42,083 bases of DNA from assembly GCF_003331055.1 (NCBI RefSeq), contig NZ_PUQD01000048.1:1-42083 (forward strand). The letters run 5' to 3'. The position numbers were made by a program, and so were the translations under genes. How positions within the stretch are numbered: the stretch's first letter is position 1; each line of letters begins with the position of its first letter. Positions 1-7,183 of this stretch are shown piece after piece. Origin of the DNA: Pseudomonas sp. AFG_SD02_1510_Pfu_092. Its GTDB lineage: Bacteria > Pseudomonadota > Gammaproteobacteria > Pseudomonadales > Pseudomonadaceae. Below the pieces are notes generated by a model that saw only the letters and a list, made by a program, of their open reading frames with translations, was not told where the DNA came from and searched no databases.

Positions 1-501
1 CCCATTGGCACCACCCTACGCTACGCCGCCTTCGGCCTGACCATCATCGGCGACTGGCTGGGCAAACCCCTCGACCTCGACAAACACGCCCTGCCTCGCG
101 ACCCCGCCTGGGGCCAGCTGGTGGCTCACTGGCGCGAGCCTGACGCCGCCAAGCTGGCGCCAATTCTGATGGCGGCTTGCGATACCCATGTCGAACGCAT
201 CGCCCTGACCTCCCGCGAACTCGACTCCGGCAATTTCGAATTCGGCTCGCCCTTCGAAGCCGTCTACCCCGCTGAAATCCTGGCCATTCTCAACCTGCGC
301 CGTTCGTTGGGCCTGCCCAATCCGTCCATCGACCACCCCTTGATGCAAACGCCCTATGCCCAGCTGACCTGCCCGCCAGGCACCCGCTTCGAGCCGGATG
401 AACTGCTGATGCGTTTTCTCGCAGCCGCCTGCAAACACGATCCCGATGCTGTTCCTGAAGGCCTTTATGAAGCAGTCATGCAAATCGGCGAAGAGGGTTG
501 A
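1..501 (+). CDS. Unidentified protein, C-terminal 166 residues (5' end outside window)
   Basis: Frame 1 is open from the first base to a TGA at 499-501, so the start lies outside the window. The visible part is a soluble, mostly helical-looking protein with no signal peptide or membrane segment in view. It includes a YPAEILAILNLRRSLGLP stretch and a Cys/Pro patch (LTCPPG). I do not recognise the family. It ends 3 bp before a PAAR-like gene, so the two are probably co-transcribed. By analogy with type VI effector/immunity/PAAR loci it could be an immunity or adaptor protein, but this rests only on position; the immunity-family motifs I know were not evident. Confidence 0.75.
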   Translation, partial: PIGTTLRYAAFGLTIIGDWLGKPLDLDKHALPRDPAWGQLVAHWREPDAAKLAPILMAACDTHVERIALTSRELDSGNFEFGSPFEAVYPAEILAILNLRRSLGLPNPSIDHPLMQTPYAQLTCPPGTRFEPDELLMRFLAAACKHDPDAVPEGLYEAVMQIGEEG

Positions 502-504
502 GCA

Positions 505-777
505 ATGTCCAGACGGGGAGCGATTCGAAAAGGAGATCCGCACAGCGGGGGCGGTCGTATGAGTGAAGGGAGTGGAGTAATCATCAATGAACAGCAGCAG
601 TGCATTCTCGGTGATCGCGCGCCGTGCCCACTCCATGGAGGTACATTTGCGCTGATCTCTGGGGGTGATGGTAGTGTCCTGTTCAACGGTACTCCGCTGG
701 TGTTCGAACCGGCCGAACTTGCTTGCGGGTGCAAGGTTTCATCTACCTGTTCGGGAGCCTGTGCCAAAGAGGGTTGA
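505..777 (+). CDS. PAAR-domain protein (type VI secretion spike tip)
   Basis: This 90-residue protein has the layout of a stand-alone PAAR protein: a GDPHSGGG turn near the N-terminus (about residues 10-17), GDRAPCPLHGG in the middle (36-46), and a Gly/Ser-rich beta repeat followed by a Cys cluster at the C-terminus (CGCKVSSTCSGAC). PAAR proteins form the sharp cone that caps VgrG on the type VI needle and bind a metal through His/Cys residues. The ATG at 505 follows the upstream stop by 3 bp and has a GAGGG ribosome site inside the end of that gene, so translation is probably coupled. No VgrG or toxin gene is visible in the window, so its partners are unknown. Confidence 0.75.
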   Translation: MSRRGAIRKGDPHSGGGRMSEGSGVIINEQQQCILGDRAPCPLHGGTFALISGGDGSVLFNGTPLVFEPAELACGCKVSSTCSGACAKEG

Positions 778-806
778 GCAACCTGTCAATTGTTGGCTCC
801 ATGTAC

Positions 807-901
807 CAGCCTCTTCGCGGGCGCGCCCGCTCCCACAGGGACGCCGTCACACTTGAAATCGCGCAGTACCCGTGGGAGCGGGTTCACCCGCGAAGAGGCC
901 C
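807..901. repeat. REP pair (BIME), P. putida type
   Basis: Two inverted REP units face each other, with cores CTTCGCGGGCGCGCCCGC and GCGGGTTCACCCGCGAAG, each bordered by the CCCACAGG/CCGTGGG arm. The pair lies between the convergent ends of the PAAR gene and the DUF3077-type gene. Confidence 0.9.
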
Positions 902-907
902 TCGAGG

Positions 908-1228
908 TCAGACGCCCGGCACCGTCTTCCGCCCGGCCAGTTGCTGTTTTTCCACCCCATCCAGCAACGCCTCCACCACCGCCTTGGCCGAATCCAGCCC
1001 GTGGTCATTGCTCAACAACAGATCACGACAGGTCCCCTTGGCCAGTTCCAGGGCCTTGAGGTTGGTCGCAAATGCGCCTTTGAGCAGCGTCGACAGGTGC
1101 ACCAGCGCATCTTCGTAATCCACCCCCGAACGCACGGCAAACAACGGCGGATGGCTGCATTCACAGGTGGAGAAACTGGAGGACGCCGTGGTGGCGCGTA
1201 CGGGAGGATCAGGTAAGCCTTTTGTCAT
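908..1228 (-). CDS. DUF3077-type small protein
   Basis: The 106-residue soluble protein has the core LFAVRSGVDYEDALVHLSTLL (about residues 29-49) followed by a helical tail. This is the pattern of the DUF3077 family, which is common and poorly characterised in Pseudomonas. I chose ATG 1228 because AAGGAG lies 7 nt upstream; the frame stays open further upstream, but without a comparable ribosome site. The gene has an approximately 150-270 nt leader containing a structured element with a terminator hairpin (see 1381-1497), so expression may be controlled by termination or antisense pairing. Molecular function is unknown. Confidence 0.7.
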   Translation of the reverse strand: MTKGLPDPPVRATTASSSFSTCECSHPPLFAVRSGVDYEDALVHLSTLLKGAFATNLKALELAKGTCRDLLLSNDHGLDSAKAVVEALLDGVEKQQLAGRKTVPGV

Positions 1229-1380
1229 TGTGTCGCTCCTTGATTCACGGGAGCCGCCACACAACGTGACCAAACGAATGGGTGGCGACTGTACGCGGGT
1301 TGGTCAACCGGGAATCAAGGAAACCGGCGCGCACGGAGGCGCCCCACGCACAGCCGCCATAAAACGAAACAGCCGGGCAC

Positions 1381-1415
1381 AAAAAAGCGCCAACTGTATC
1401 GCAGAGCGGGCGCTT
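1381..1415 (-). terminator. Rho-independent terminator
   Basis: On the - strand AAGCGCC pairs with GGCGCTT across a 17-nt loop, and the stem runs straight into a TTTTTT tract. It could terminate the candidate small RNA, or read-through from the operon ending in csgG 350 bp upstream. Confidence 0.7.
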
Positions 1416-1497
1416 GTGCGCCTTGATGATTGCGGGTGACCAAACCCGACTGCTGGACTTACAGCAGCGGACAAAGACTACCGGTGTCGGGGAAGCG
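1381..1497 (-). ncRNA. Candidate structured leader / C4-like antisense RNA
   Basis: Read on the - strand, this stretch folds into nested stems: CCCGAC (about 1491-1486) with GTCGGG, an internal CTGCTG/CAGCAG hairpin, and GGGT/ACCC. It ends in the intrinsic terminator listed separately. It lies upstream of, and in the same direction as, the DUF3077-type gene. GTTTGGTCAC occurs both inside the element (1445-1436) and in the leader near the gene (1275-1266). The layout (compact structured RNA, terminator, small ORF) resembles the C4 antisense RNA class of phages and proteobacteria. The family assignment is tentative; the structure and terminator are directly visible. Confidence 0.4.
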
Positions 1498-1664
1498 TTT
1501 CAAGCGAAGGGTAAGCGCTGTAACATTTCTCTCGTGCCGGCTTCCACTTCCTCACATTTGACGCGGTCGATGAGCGGCCTTGCCGGGGCGTCGGACCGGT
1601 CGGAAAGGGCAGCAAGGCTGTCCCAGGGTATCAGCAGTAATGAAAATGATGTCCCACCTGCACC

Positions 1665-1760
1665 GACCTCTTCGCGGGCTTGCCCGCTCCCACAGGGATC
1701 GCGCCAAGCCTGAGGGCGGCGCTGTACCTGTGGGAGCGGGCAAGCCCGCGAAGAGGCCCT
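1665..1760. repeat. REP pair (BIME) after csgG
   Basis: Inverted REP units with cores CTTCGCGGGCTTGCCCGCTC and GAGCGGGCAAGCCCGCGAAG. The pair starts 10 bp beyond the csgG stop and probably forms the 3' boundary or stabilising hairpin of that operon. The rest of 1229-1660 holds no convincing gene apart from the leader RNA. Confidence 0.9.
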
Positions 1761-1769
1761 CAAGGTCAA

Positions 1770-2618
1770 TCACGGCTGCTCATTCTGGCTCAGATACTTG
1801 TCCACGGCAGCCTGCCCCTCCCCCGCATCTCCCGCCACCTGCCATAGCCGCCGCTCGATCCCCTGCGCCAACAAGTGCCCGACCGCCGCCTCGATCGCCG
1901 ACAGCACGCACAATTGTGCCGGCTCGTTGGTGGTGTACCCCACCTCGGCTTCCAGCAGCTTCTTGAACTCGATGAACTTGAACACCCCGGCACTGCGGCC
2001 GACCGAGTAGATGGTCTTGCTGGTCATCACGTTGGCCAGCACCTGCCCGGTGCGCACGTCCACCGCGCGCAGGTTCACGGTCACCTGATCGACCCGGTAC
2101 TCGCGGGAGATGTCGATGCCCAGGTAACGGGCGCCTTCGCCGCCGCTGCGCACGTTGGTGTCGTAGGCGATGATGCCGCCCTCGAGCATCAGGTTGGCGG
2201 CCTGCAGCGGCGGCAGTTCGCCCATGATGTTTTCCGCCACATCCGGCTTTTTCTGCGACGCACGGATGATCTTGCGCTCGGTCAGCAGGTTCTGCAGGCC
2301 TTCACGCTCCAGCACCACGAACCAGCCGCTGGCATTCAGCGCATCCATCAGCATGCTGGCCGCGCCCTGGGTCACGCTGGTCGAGAACGAGCTGGCCGGG
2401 GTCGGCTTGTACTGCCCGGTCTGGTCGCGGAAGCCGTACACCACCGCCATCAGACGGCCCTTGGGCCGGGGCATGTTGATCAGGTCGTAGTAGGTCGAGG
2501 CCCGTGGGGTCAGGGTCGGGGTTTCCGAGTCCTGTTCGGCGGGCATCGGTTCGCGCAGGCCGCAGCCGTGCAGGCCCAGGGCGGCGAGGATCAACAGCGT
2601 GCTCAGCAGACGTTTCAT
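1770..2618 (-). CDS. csgG: CsgG: outer-membrane curli-type secretion channel lipoprotein
   Basis: CsgG forms the nine-subunit outer-membrane pore that exports unfolded curli subunits. The 282-residue protein has a lipobox (LHGC, Cys19) and the family core throughout: STYYDL, GQYKPTPASSFST, EREGLQNLLTERKIIRA, GARYLGI, TVNLRAVDV and EVGYTTNEPAQLC, the last close to E. coli EVGYTSNEPVMLC. GGGGAGAG lies just upstream of the ATG. In E. coli the pore eyelet is Tyr51, Asn55 and Phe56 of the mature protein (motif KPYPASNF). Here the motif is KPTPASSF, so Tyr is replaced by Thr73 and Asn by Ser77, while Phe78 is kept. No curli subunit genes (csgA/csgB) are nearby. It is the last gene of a secretion operon, 33 bp after csgF. 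Confidence 0.95.
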   Translation of the reverse strand: MKRLLSTLLILAALGLHGCGLREPMPAEQDSETPTLTPRASTYYDLINMPRPKGRLMAVVYGFRDQTGQYKPTPASSFSTSVTQGAASMLMDALNASGWFVVLEREGLQNLLTERKIIRASQKKPDVAENIMGELPPLQAANLMLEGGIIAYDTNVRSGGEGARYLGIDISREYRVDQVTVNLRAVDVRTGQVLANVMTSKTIYSVGRSAGVFKFIEFKKLLEAEVGYTTNEPAQLCVLSAIEAAVGHLLAQGIERRLWQVAGDAGEGQAAVDKYLSQNEQP

Positions 2619-2651
2619 GGTGCTCTCTCCCCAACGGAAAGCCTGGCCCTT

Positions 2652-3065
2652 TCAGGGGTTCAGGCCGCTGACCTCAATGATCGAAATTTCTCCTGTGGCG
2701 CGATCGGTGACCTTGATACTCAAGGCCCCGGAATCGTCAATGACGTCGATCAGAAACGCATCGGTCGCCATGCTGCCGGTGTTGCCGTTACTGATGTTGT
2801 CGAGCAACTGCGACAACATCCGCGACTCCAGCTGGTTGCTGAAGCGCTCCAGGGCCGTGGTGCCGGAAAACGCCGAGGCACGGTCCTTGAGGTCGGGGTC
2901 GTCGTGGTCGTTCTGGGCCTGGGCGTTGTTCAACAGCCAGGTGCCATTCAGCGGGTTGCCGCCAAAGGCCGGGTTGACCGGGGTGTACACCAGCTCGGTG
3001 GCCTGGGCGGTGCAGGCAGCGGCCAACAGGCAGGCGGCGATGCAACGGGGTATACGGTGGTTCAT
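2652..3065 (-). CDS. csgF: CsgF: curli assembly/nucleation factor
   Basis: This 137-residue exported protein has a Sec signal peptide (cleavage probably after CTAQA). The mature N-terminus carries NPAFGGNPLNG and LLNNAQAQN, which match the conserved E. coli CsgF segment that plugs the CsgG barrel (NPNFGGNPNNG). The C-terminal VTDRATG..EVSGL also matches CsgF. CsgF caps the CsgG pore and couples export to surface nucleation. The ATG overlaps the csgE stop (ATGA at 3065-3062), so the two are translationally coupled. With no csgA/csgB in view, its client here is uncertain. Confidence 0.93.
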   Translation of the reverse strand: MNHRIPRCIAACLLAAACTAQATELVYTPVNPAFGGNPLNGTWLLNNAQAQNDHDDPDLKDRASAFSGTTALERFSNQLESRMLSQLLDNISNGNTGSMATDAFLIDVIDDSGALSIKVTDRATGEISIIEVSGLNP

Positions 3066-3457
3066 AGCTCGTCCCTCTCCAGATCGGTGGTGTCCTGCAA
3101 CAGGCGTTGCAACTTGCGCTGGATGATCTGCTGCTTGACCAGGTCGGCAGCGGCGATGGCCTCATCCTTGAGCTCGGTGGTGTTCGGTGGCAGAAAGCGC
3201 CGGTACATCACCTGGCGCTCGAACTCCACGGTGACCAGGCTGCCCCAGCGGGCATCCGGGCGTTCGCGTACCACCAGGTTGAAGTCCAGGCGGCTGGTGG
3301 CGCGCAGGCGGTCGGCGAAGTAGGAGTAAAAGTCGTGGCCGATGTGCGAGATGGTGTTGTCGACGATGAAGCCCTGCATCTCGTCCTCGTCGCCGGCCCT
3401 GGCCGAGGTCGCCAGCAGCGCCACCAGCAGCAGGCCCAGCGCCGCCACGCGGCTCAT
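3062..3457 (-). CDS. csgE: CsgE: periplasmic adaptor of the CsgG channel
   Basis: The 131-residue protein has a signal peptide (LLLVALLATSARA) and a mature domain with TISHIGHDFYSYFADR and ERPDARWGSLVTV. These match E. coli CsgE (TVSSIGHDFYRAFSDK and ERPSARWGSWITI). CsgE forms a nonamer that caps the periplasmic vestibule of CsgG and directs substrate to it. I chose ATG 3457, which overlaps the stop of the preceding pseudopilin gene as ATGA; the upstream extension of the frame has no signal sequence. This overlap physically ties the Csg genes to the type II-like secretion genes in one transcript. Confidence 0.93.
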   Translation of the reverse strand: MSRVAALGLLLVALLATSARAGDEDEMQGFIVDNTISHIGHDFYSYFADRLRATSRLDFNLVVRERPDARWGSLVTVEFERQVMYRRFLPPNTTELKDEAIAAADLVKQQIIQRKLQRLLQDTTDLERDEL

Positions 3458-3981
3458 GGCGTATCCCCCGGGCCGGCATGGGTCTGCACGCCGCCGGCGC
3501 TTTCGCTGAAGGCCTGCTCGGCGACGAACTGCCAGTCGCTGTAGTGCTCCAGCCCCTCGAAGCCGCTCCATTCGGCGCTGAAGCCACTGCGCTTGAACGG
3601 GGTGGCGTCCGAGCGGCTGTGCACACCGGCGATGCGCCCGTCGATCGAGCGCAGCAGCCCCCATTCTTCGCCATTGGTGACGGGGTCGGGGTACAGCCGG
3701 CGAATGTGCCGCCTGGCCTGCGGGAAGCGGTTGTCCTGCAGCAGGTCAGCCAGCTCCTGGGGGTACTGGGCCAGCCCTGGCGAGGCGCGGTAGTAACTGC
3801 GCAGGGCCTGGGCATACTGGCTGCCCACCCACAGCAGCTGGCGTTCGCGGTCGCGCTGGGTGGCACTGGCCCAGAGCGTGCCGGTGGCGGCCAGGGCCAC
3901 GCTGCTGACGGCAATCAGCAGCAGCACGCCCAGGTAAGTAAAGCCGGCGTCGGCCTTACCATTCAGCGAACAGGCTGCCAT
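3454..3981 (-). CDS. Pseudopilin-like protein (minor, GspH/GspG type)
   Basis: The 175-residue protein starts with a prepilin-type leader. After KADAG comes FTYLGVLLLIAVSSVALAA, so the expected PilD/GspO cut is between Gly and Phe. Position +5 after the cut is Gly instead of the usual Glu, a feature of tip or minor pseudopilins. The rest is a soluble head with no family signature I can name. ATG 3981 has GGGAG 8 nt upstream; an in-frame GTG at 4002 is less likely. It overlaps the end of the previous pseudopilin by 26 bp and the start of csgE by 4 bp. It probably caps the short pseudopilus built by this operon. No prepilin peptidase is present, so PilD must act from elsewhere. Confidence 0.8.
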   Translation of the reverse strand: MAACSLNGKADAGFTYLGVLLLIAVSSVALAATGTLWASATQRDRERQLLWVGSQYAQALRSYYRASPGLAQYPQELADLLQDNRFPQARRHIRRLYPDPVTNGEEWGLLRSIDGRIAGVHSRSDATPFKRSGFSAEWSGFEGLEHYSDWQFVAEQAFSESAGGVQTHAGPGDTP

Positions 3982-4330
3982 CACGCGCTCTCCCTGTGGC
4001 ACCGCTCTTGATATCGGCCACGCCGCCGGCTACGCCTTCGGGTGGTGGCACCAGCTGCCAGGCATCGCTGCGCTCGGTGATCGGGTCGAGCGGGGTGTTG
4101 CGCAGGTAGCGTTGCTCCACCAGTTGCTCCAGCGAGTCCGGGTAGTGGCCGGTGTCGCCGTAGTAGTGGTCCAGCGCCTCGCGCAGCACCGCCAGGCTCT
4201 GGCGCAGGGTGGCTTCGCGGGCGCTTTCCAGGCTGTTGAAGTAGCGCGGCATGGCGATGGTCATCAGCGTGGCGATGATCGCCAGCACCACCAGCAACTC
4301 GATCAGGGTGAAGCCTTCGCTGCGCTTCAT
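3956..4330 (-). CDS. GspG-type pseudopilin
   Basis: The 124-residue protein has the full class III prepilin signal, MKRSEG then FTLIELLVVLAIIATLMTIA, with Glu at +5 after the predicted cut. This is followed by the GspG-like head (ALDHYYGDTGHYPDSLEQLV, then a DPITERSDAW loop). GspG-like proteins polymerise into the periplasmic pseudopilus. ATG 4330 is used here; ATG 4342 (MVTA extension) is in frame and overlaps the upstream stop, and neither has a strong ribosome site. It is the second of three adjacent pseudopilin genes. Confidence 0.9.
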   Translation of the reverse strand: MKRSEGFTLIELLVVLAIIATLMTIAMPRYFNSLESAREATLRQSLAVLREALDHYYGDTGHYPDSLEQLVEQRYLRNTPLDPITERSDAWQLVPPPEGVAGGVADIKSGATGRARDGSLFAEW

Positions 4331-4335
4331 GGCGG

Positions 4336-4815
4336 TCACCATTGCCCGTAGGGGATGTTGTTCAGGCCTTTGCCACGGGCTTTGGAATAGATGTCGAACA
4401 CGTCTTCGCCTTCGCGCGGGTTGTCGGCGCTGCTGTCGTAGGCGCGCAGGCCCCACCCCCCTTCATCTTCACCCTTGGCCGCCAGCAGCGGGTCGTGCGG
4501 GATGCGCCGCAGGAAGTAGAACTTGGCGCCCTTGGCACTGCGCACATCGCGCACGCCGTCGACCAGCACCTGCAGGTTCGGCGGGTAGCCACTGGCGTCC
4601 AGACGCTTCTCGATGTAGCCGGCATCGAACGCCCGCTTGTAGGCGTCGATGGCGTCGCGAATCTGGTACAGCGCCTCGCGCAGCTGCTGTTCCTTGCCGC
4701 GGCGCACCACGGTTTCAGTCAGCGGCGCGGCCATGCTGGCCAGCAAGCCGAGCAACGCCAGGGTCAGCACCACCTCGATCAGGCTGAAACCGTGCAGGCG
4801 GCGCGGCCCGTTCAT
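4336..4815 (-). CDS. Pseudopilin (GspG/GspH-like)
   Basis: The 159-residue protein starts MNGPRRLHG then FSLIEVVLTLALLGLLASMA, a clean prepilin leader with Glu at +5. The head has a long helix (REALYQIRDAIDAYKRAF), a GYPPNLQVLVDGV motif and PHDPLL, as in GspG-type major pseudopilins, but it is longer. Its ATG overlaps the secretin stop (ATGA at 4815-4812). Which of this protein and the 3956-4330 product is the major subunit cannot be told from sequence alone. Confidence 0.88.
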   Translation of the reverse strand: MNGPRRLHGFSLIEVVLTLALLGLLASMAAPLTETVVRRGKEQQLREALYQIRDAIDAYKRAFDAGYIEKRLDASGYPPNLQVLVDGVRDVRSAKGAKFYFLRRIPHDPLLAAKGEDEGGWGLRAYDSSADNPREGEDVFDIYSKARGKGLNNIPYGQW

Positions 4816-6677
4816 GGCTGCGGGCCCGCTTTGGCCGGGGCGACCGCCATCTGGCTGTCCACCACCGGTGCGTCGCTGGCCGGGGCGTTGCCGGGCACCT
4901 CGACCGGCGGCAGCGGTGCCATCTGGCGCACCTGCATCGCCGACTCGGTGCCGGTGGCGAACTCCATGTCCGACGGGCTCTGGTACGGCAGGTTGCGCAC
5001 GATGCGCGGGGTGATCGCCAGCACCAGCTCGCTCTTGCTCATGTCGTCCTTGTTGCTGCCGAACAGCCGCCCCAGGCCGGGGATATCGCCAAGGCCGGGG
5101 ATCTTGTTGCCACTGGCGTTGTGGTCGTTGCGCACCAGGCCGGCCAGCACCTGGGTTTCGCCATCGTGCAGGCGCAGGGTGGTCTGCGCGTTGCGGGTGT
5201 CGACCTGGACCGGAATGGTGCCCTGGCGGGTGGCCTCCAGCGGCGTGGCATTGCTCACTTCCAGGGCCACCTTGATCGCCACTTCGTTGTTCAGGTGCAC
5301 GGTGGGCTGCACTTCGAGCTTCAGGCCCACATCCAGGTAGGTGACGCTTTCGGTGATCACCGGGCCTTGGGTGGACGGCACCGAGGTGGCGCTGATGATC
5401 GGTACCCGCTGGCCGATGTGAATACGTGCCTGCTCGCGGTTGCTGACGCGAATCACCGGGCTGGCGAGGGTGTTGATGTCCTTGTCCTGGGCGTTGATCT
5501 TGGCCTGCGGTGCCGGCGCGATGCTGATGCGGCTGGAGTCGATGCCCTTGAGCTGGTCGAGCACGCTCACCGGCTGGCCATCGGAGCTGAGCACACCAAA
5601 GGTGTTGGGCCATTGCAGGCCGAGGTCGAGGATGCGCGAGGTGGCCACTTCCATCACCTCCACTTCCAGCACCACCTCGGGGTTGGACTGGTCCTGCGAC
5701 TGCAGCAGCTTCTCGGCCATGCGCACGGCGTCCGGGGTGTCGCGCATGGTCAGGGTGTTGAGGCGTTCATCGACGAATACGTCGCGGGTCTTGAGCATGG
5801 TCTTGACCATGTTCAGCGCGGTGTTGGCGTCGATGCTGGTCAGGTAGAAGGTGCGCATGACCAGTTCCTGGTAGTCCTTGGTCTTCTGCGGCGAGTCGGG
5901 GTAGATCATCAGGGTGTTTTCATTGACGATCTTCTGCCGCAGCTGGTTCTGCTCCAGCAGCAGCGCCACGGCGTCTTCGATGCGCAATTCGCGGACGAAG
6001 ATGGTGGCTTTCATGTCCGGGCGCATGTCCTTGTCGAAGATGAAGTTGATGCCGGCGACCTGGGACAGCACCTCGAAGATGGTCTTCAGGTTGGCATCGC
6101 GAAACTCCAGGGTCACCGGCCGCTCCAGCTTGCTGCGCAGTTGCGGGAACGGCTGCGCAGTGCGCGCCTGGACGTTCTCGATGTCGCTGCGCAGGGCCAC
6201 GCCTTTCTGGTTCTGCGGGTCCAGGCGCAGCACTTCGCGCATGTAGCGCTCGGCGCCGAACAAATCGCCCTGGCGCAGCGCCGCCTGGCCCAGCGCCACG
6301 CGCTCGTCAAGGGTGCGGATCAGCTCCAGCTGGCGAATGCCTTCCTGGGCGCGGCGATTGTTCGGCTCCAGGGTCAGGACCCGGCCATAGCCCATGCGCG
6401 CGCCGGCGAAGTCGTGGCGAATACGGTCGGCATCGGCCTGGGTCAGCAGCGCCTCCACTGCAGCCTGGCGGCTGTGGGCCAGGGCGATGTTCAGTTCGGT
6501 GTCGCGGGGGTCTTCGCGCAGGGCCTCTTCCAGGCTGGCGATGCCGGCCTCGTACTGGCCCTCCTTCATCAGTTGGTCGCTGTCCTTGCGTACGCCACTG
6601 GAGCCGCAACCGGCGATGGCCACGCACAGCGCCACCAGCAGGAACGGAGCAGGCTTGCACAGCGTTGACGACTTCAT
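4812..6677 (-). CDS. Secretin lipoprotein (GspD/MshL-like)
   Basis: This 621-residue outer-membrane secretin has a lipobox (IAGC, Cys24). A TPR-like region follows (about 35-175, with repeats such as YEAGIASLEEALREDP). Next is the secretin/TonB short N-domain (VTLEFRDANLKTIFEVLSQVAGINF, about 190), an N1-type domain, and the secretin core with the typical VLAGLVRNDHNASGNKIPGLGDIPGLG to ITPRIVR region (about 505-560). Secretins form the double-walled outer-membrane gate of type II secretion and type IV pilus systems. The TPR plus lipoprotein layout is closest to MSHA (MshL) or Tad/T2SS hybrids. GGGAG precedes the ATG. It overlaps the genes on both sides by 4 bp. No separate pilotin was seen; the lipid anchor may replace one. 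Confidence 0.93.
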   Translation of the reverse strand: MKSSTLCKPAPFLLVALCVAIAGCGSSGVRKDSDQLMKEGQYEAGIASLEEALREDPRDTELNIALAHSRQAAVEALLTQADADRIRHDFAGARMGYGRVLTLEPNNRRAQEGIRQLELIRTLDERVALGQAALRQGDLFGAERYMREVLRLDPQNQKGVALRSDIENVQARTAQPFPQLRSKLERPVTLEFRDANLKTIFEVLSQVAGINFIFDKDMRPDMKATIFVRELRIEDAVALLLEQNQLRQKIVNENTLMIYPDSPQKTKDYQELVMRTFYLTSIDANTALNMVKTMLKTRDVFVDERLNTLTMRDTPDAVRMAEKLLQSQDQSNPEVVLEVEVMEVATSRILDLGLQWPNTFGVLSSDGQPVSVLDQLKGIDSSRISIAPAPQAKINAQDKDINTLASPVIRVSNREQARIHIGQRVPIISATSVPSTQGPVITESVTYLDVGLKLEVQPTVHLNNEVAIKVALEVSNATPLEATRQGTIPVQVDTRNAQTTLRLHDGETQVLAGLVRNDHNASGNKIPGLGDIPGLGRLFGSNKDDMSKSELVLAITPRIVRNLPYQSPSDMEFATGTESAMQVRQMAPLPPVEVPGNAPASDAPVVDSQMAVAPAKAGPQP

Positions 6678-7183
6678 GGAGCGCTCCCTACAGACAAGGT
6701 CTGCGACTGATGCAAAGGCAGGTAGACCAGGCTCAGCTCGCTGGCCGAGACGCGGTCGAGGCGGTAGGTGTCATCGATCACGTCGCCCTGGCGCACGACG
6801 TAGAGCTTTTCGCCGCTCTGCAGAAAGATCTGCAGGTCGTCGCGGTCACCGATGCGGCCGATGAACTGGAATGGCAAGGCCGGAGCGGTTGGCGCTGCGG
6901 GGGCTACCGGGGCGCTGTTCACGGGTTGTTCGGTGACAGTGGCCAGGGCTTGGGGGCTGGTCCATTGCTGCGGTGGGAAGAGGTCTTTTGAGGCCTGTTC
7001 CGGCCTATTCGCGGGTAAACCCGCTCCCACAGGGACCGTGGATACCGCCGATTCTGTGGGAGCGGGTTTACCCGCGAAGGCCGTGACGCTGTCATACTGG
7101 CCGAACCAATGCCCCGGCGCCCAGGCCAGCGCCGCACTCACGCCAAGAAAGCCGACCCAGATCGCTGCACGTTGTCCGTTCAT
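6674..7183 (-). CDS. PilP/GspC-like inner-membrane linker with a translated REP pair
   Basis: The 169-residue protein has one N-terminal membrane segment (about 7-25), a low-complexity linker, and a small beta domain (LPFQFIGRIGDRDDLQIFLQSGEKLYVVRQGDVIDDTYRLDRVSASE). The beta domain matches the PilP/GspC homology region (FxGxI.., VxxGD.I...Y.v..I). Such proteins join the inner-membrane platform to the secretin. Residues about 35-63 (FAGKPAPT..VPVGAGLPANRPEQ) are the translation of an inserted REP pair (6995-7085), which keeps the frame open. Its gene overlaps the secretin start by 4 bp and the PilO-like stop by 1 bp. Confidence 0.8.
   Translation of the reverse strand: MNGQRAAIWVGFLGVSAALAWAPGHWFGQYDSVTAFAGKPAPTESAVSTVPVGAGLPANRPEQASKDLFPPQQWTSPQALATVTEQPVNSAPVAPAAPTAPALPFQFIGRIGDRDDLQIFLQSGEKLYVVRQGDVIDDTYRLDRVSASELSLVYLPLHQSQTLSVGSAP
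6995..7085. repeat. REP pair inside a coding sequence
   Basis: Two inverted REP units (cores TTCGCGGGTAAACCCGCTCCC and GGGAGCGGGTTTACCCGCGAA) lie wholly within the PilP/GspC-like gene, in the linker after the membrane segment, and are read through in frame. Confidence 0.9.

Noticed and set aside
1875..3323. 482-codon + strand open frame opposite csgG/csgF
   Set aside because: Shadow of the csg genes: the opposite strand encodes conserved CsgE/F/G proteins, and this frame has a composition typical of antisense GC-rich DNA.
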